Source of the DNA: an uncultured Alistipes sp.
GTDB taxonomy: Bacteria; Bacteroidota; Bacteroidia; Bacteroidales; Rikenellaceae
Direction: 5' to 3'
Assembly (NCBI GenBank): GCA_904502285.1
Contig: CAJGEC010000043.1
Span: 1 to 6,202, forward strand
DNA length: 6,202 nt
Position 1 is the stretch's first letter. Every line of letters begins with the position of its first letter. Positions 6,043 to 6,202 of the stretch are shown in pieces. The position numbers and the translations under genes were made by a program. A model generated the notes under the pieces. It ran no database searches, was not told the DNA's origin, and saw nothing but the letters and a program-made list of their open reading frames with translations.

Positions 6043-6064
6043 GCGAGAGATTTATTTCTCCCGC
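6043..6064 (-). terminator. Hairpin spanning the transposase stop codon
   Basis: On the minus strand GCGGGAGA (6064-6057) pairs with TCTCTCGC (6050-6043), eight pairs with one G-U, around loop AATAAA, which contains the TAA stop. CCATTTT follows. The weak T-run makes termination uncertain, but the overlap with the end of the reading frame is typical of compact mobile elements. Confidence 0.4.
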
Positions 6065-6202
6065 TCATTCTTTTTGGCGATTTTCCCCTGATTACTCTGA
6101 AGGTATAGATACCATTTAACAAAATCTTTGAAATGCTCATTTGAAAGCCCTCGATGCAATCGTAAATGATCTTTCAAATGACCAAAAAATGATTCTATAG
6201 AG
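6052..6202 (-). CDS. Transposase, C-terminal 49 residues, probably IS256 family (IS1249-like group); rest outside window
   Basis: The minus-strand frame enters from the right edge and ends with TAA at 6052-6054. The visible residues begin SIESFFGHLKDHL and continue through LHRGLS, then EHFKDFVKWYLYLQ, before a Lys/Glu-rich tail. The layout (T-T-N)xxE, L.xHRG, EH....V.W matches by memory the C-terminus of Mutator/IS256-type transposases of the variant Zn-binding (IS1249-like) group, in which this Glu (visible residue 3) is the third acidic residue of the DDE catalytic site. The single leftover base C at 6202 on the minus strand is compatible with the last base of the Asn codon expected just before. 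An IS3-type transposase, with a similar ESFF..LK motif, is the main alternative. No frameshift is seen in this part; whether the whole gene is intact cannot be told. Confidence 0.65.
   Translation of the reverse strand, partial: SIESFFGHLKDHLRLHRGLSNEHFKDFVKWYLYLQSNQGKIAKKNEREK

Larger units (their letters stand above)
6000..6202 (-). mobile_element. Edge of an insertion sequence, probably IS256 family, running off the window
   Basis: The transposase gene end (stop at 6052-6054) lies close to the hexosaminidase gene, and the DNA changes from G-rich coding style to AT-rich with A/T-tract hairpins just after the poly-C tract. The transposase-distal end of the element is placed tentatively at about 6000, where GGTAATGATGC begins, leaving ~50 nt between element end and stop codon, which is normal for compact elements. 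The exact end, inverted repeat and target duplication cannot be seen because the other end is outside. Confidence 0.45.

Noticed and set aside
5892..6140. Minus-strand open frame of 82 codons at the right end
   Set aside because: It overlaps the transposase end in another frame, crosses the poly-C tract and enters the hexosaminidase gene; no homology is recognisable.

Overview
The window looks like chromosomal DNA of a gut-type Bacteroidales bacterium, possibly Rikenellaceae or an Alistipes relative (the family level is an inference). The grounds are the Bacteroidetes-type promoter TTTG-N19-TAnnTTTGC upstream of the last complete gene, the absence of Shine-Dalgarno sequences before most starts, an adenosylcobalamin-dependent methylmalonyl-CoA mutase of the succinate/propionate pathway, several Sec-exported proteins of unknown function, and a secreted family 20 hexosaminidase.

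Layout. Positions 1-1146 (+) hold the C-terminal half of the methylmalonyl-CoA mutase large subunit, entered from the left edge and ending in tandem TAG stops and a strong intrinsic terminator (1172-1207). Convergent to it, 1256-1846 (-) encodes a six-helix HdeD/DUF308-type membrane protein. Its leader carries a perfect 7-bp hairpin (1861-1879). A 331-nt gap (1847-2177) separates this gene from the divergent unit to its right and holds a good Bacteroidetes promoter candidate (2006-2037), a small palindrome inside that promoter, and an 8-bp inverted repeat in the leader (2074-2126). Two exported proteins of unknown function follow (2178-2972 and 2953-4188). Their reading frames overlap by 20 nt, so they are almost certainly co-transcribed and translationally coupled. 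That unit ends at an intrinsic terminator (4251-4283). A textbook promoter (4304-4335) then drives a secreted GH20 beta-N-acetylhexosaminidase (4361-5959). The right end (about 6000-6202) is the edge of an insertion sequence on the minus strand: the last 49 codons of a transposase, probably IS256 family (IS1249-like group), run off the window.

How the genes relate. Mutase, membrane protein, exported pair and hexosaminidase appear to be four separate transcription units with no obvious common pathway. The mutase belongs to central fermentation metabolism and the hexosaminidase to host or peptidoglycan glycan breakdown. The most informative single detail is in the hexosaminidase: a position that is normally Asp in the substrate pocket is Asn (N421). 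The same Asp/Asn difference separates the human HEXB and HEXA subunits, and in HEXA it is linked to acceptance of 6-sulfated GlcNAc. No CRISPR array, tRNA, rRNA or recognisable defence system was found. The least explained part is the overlapping exported pair.
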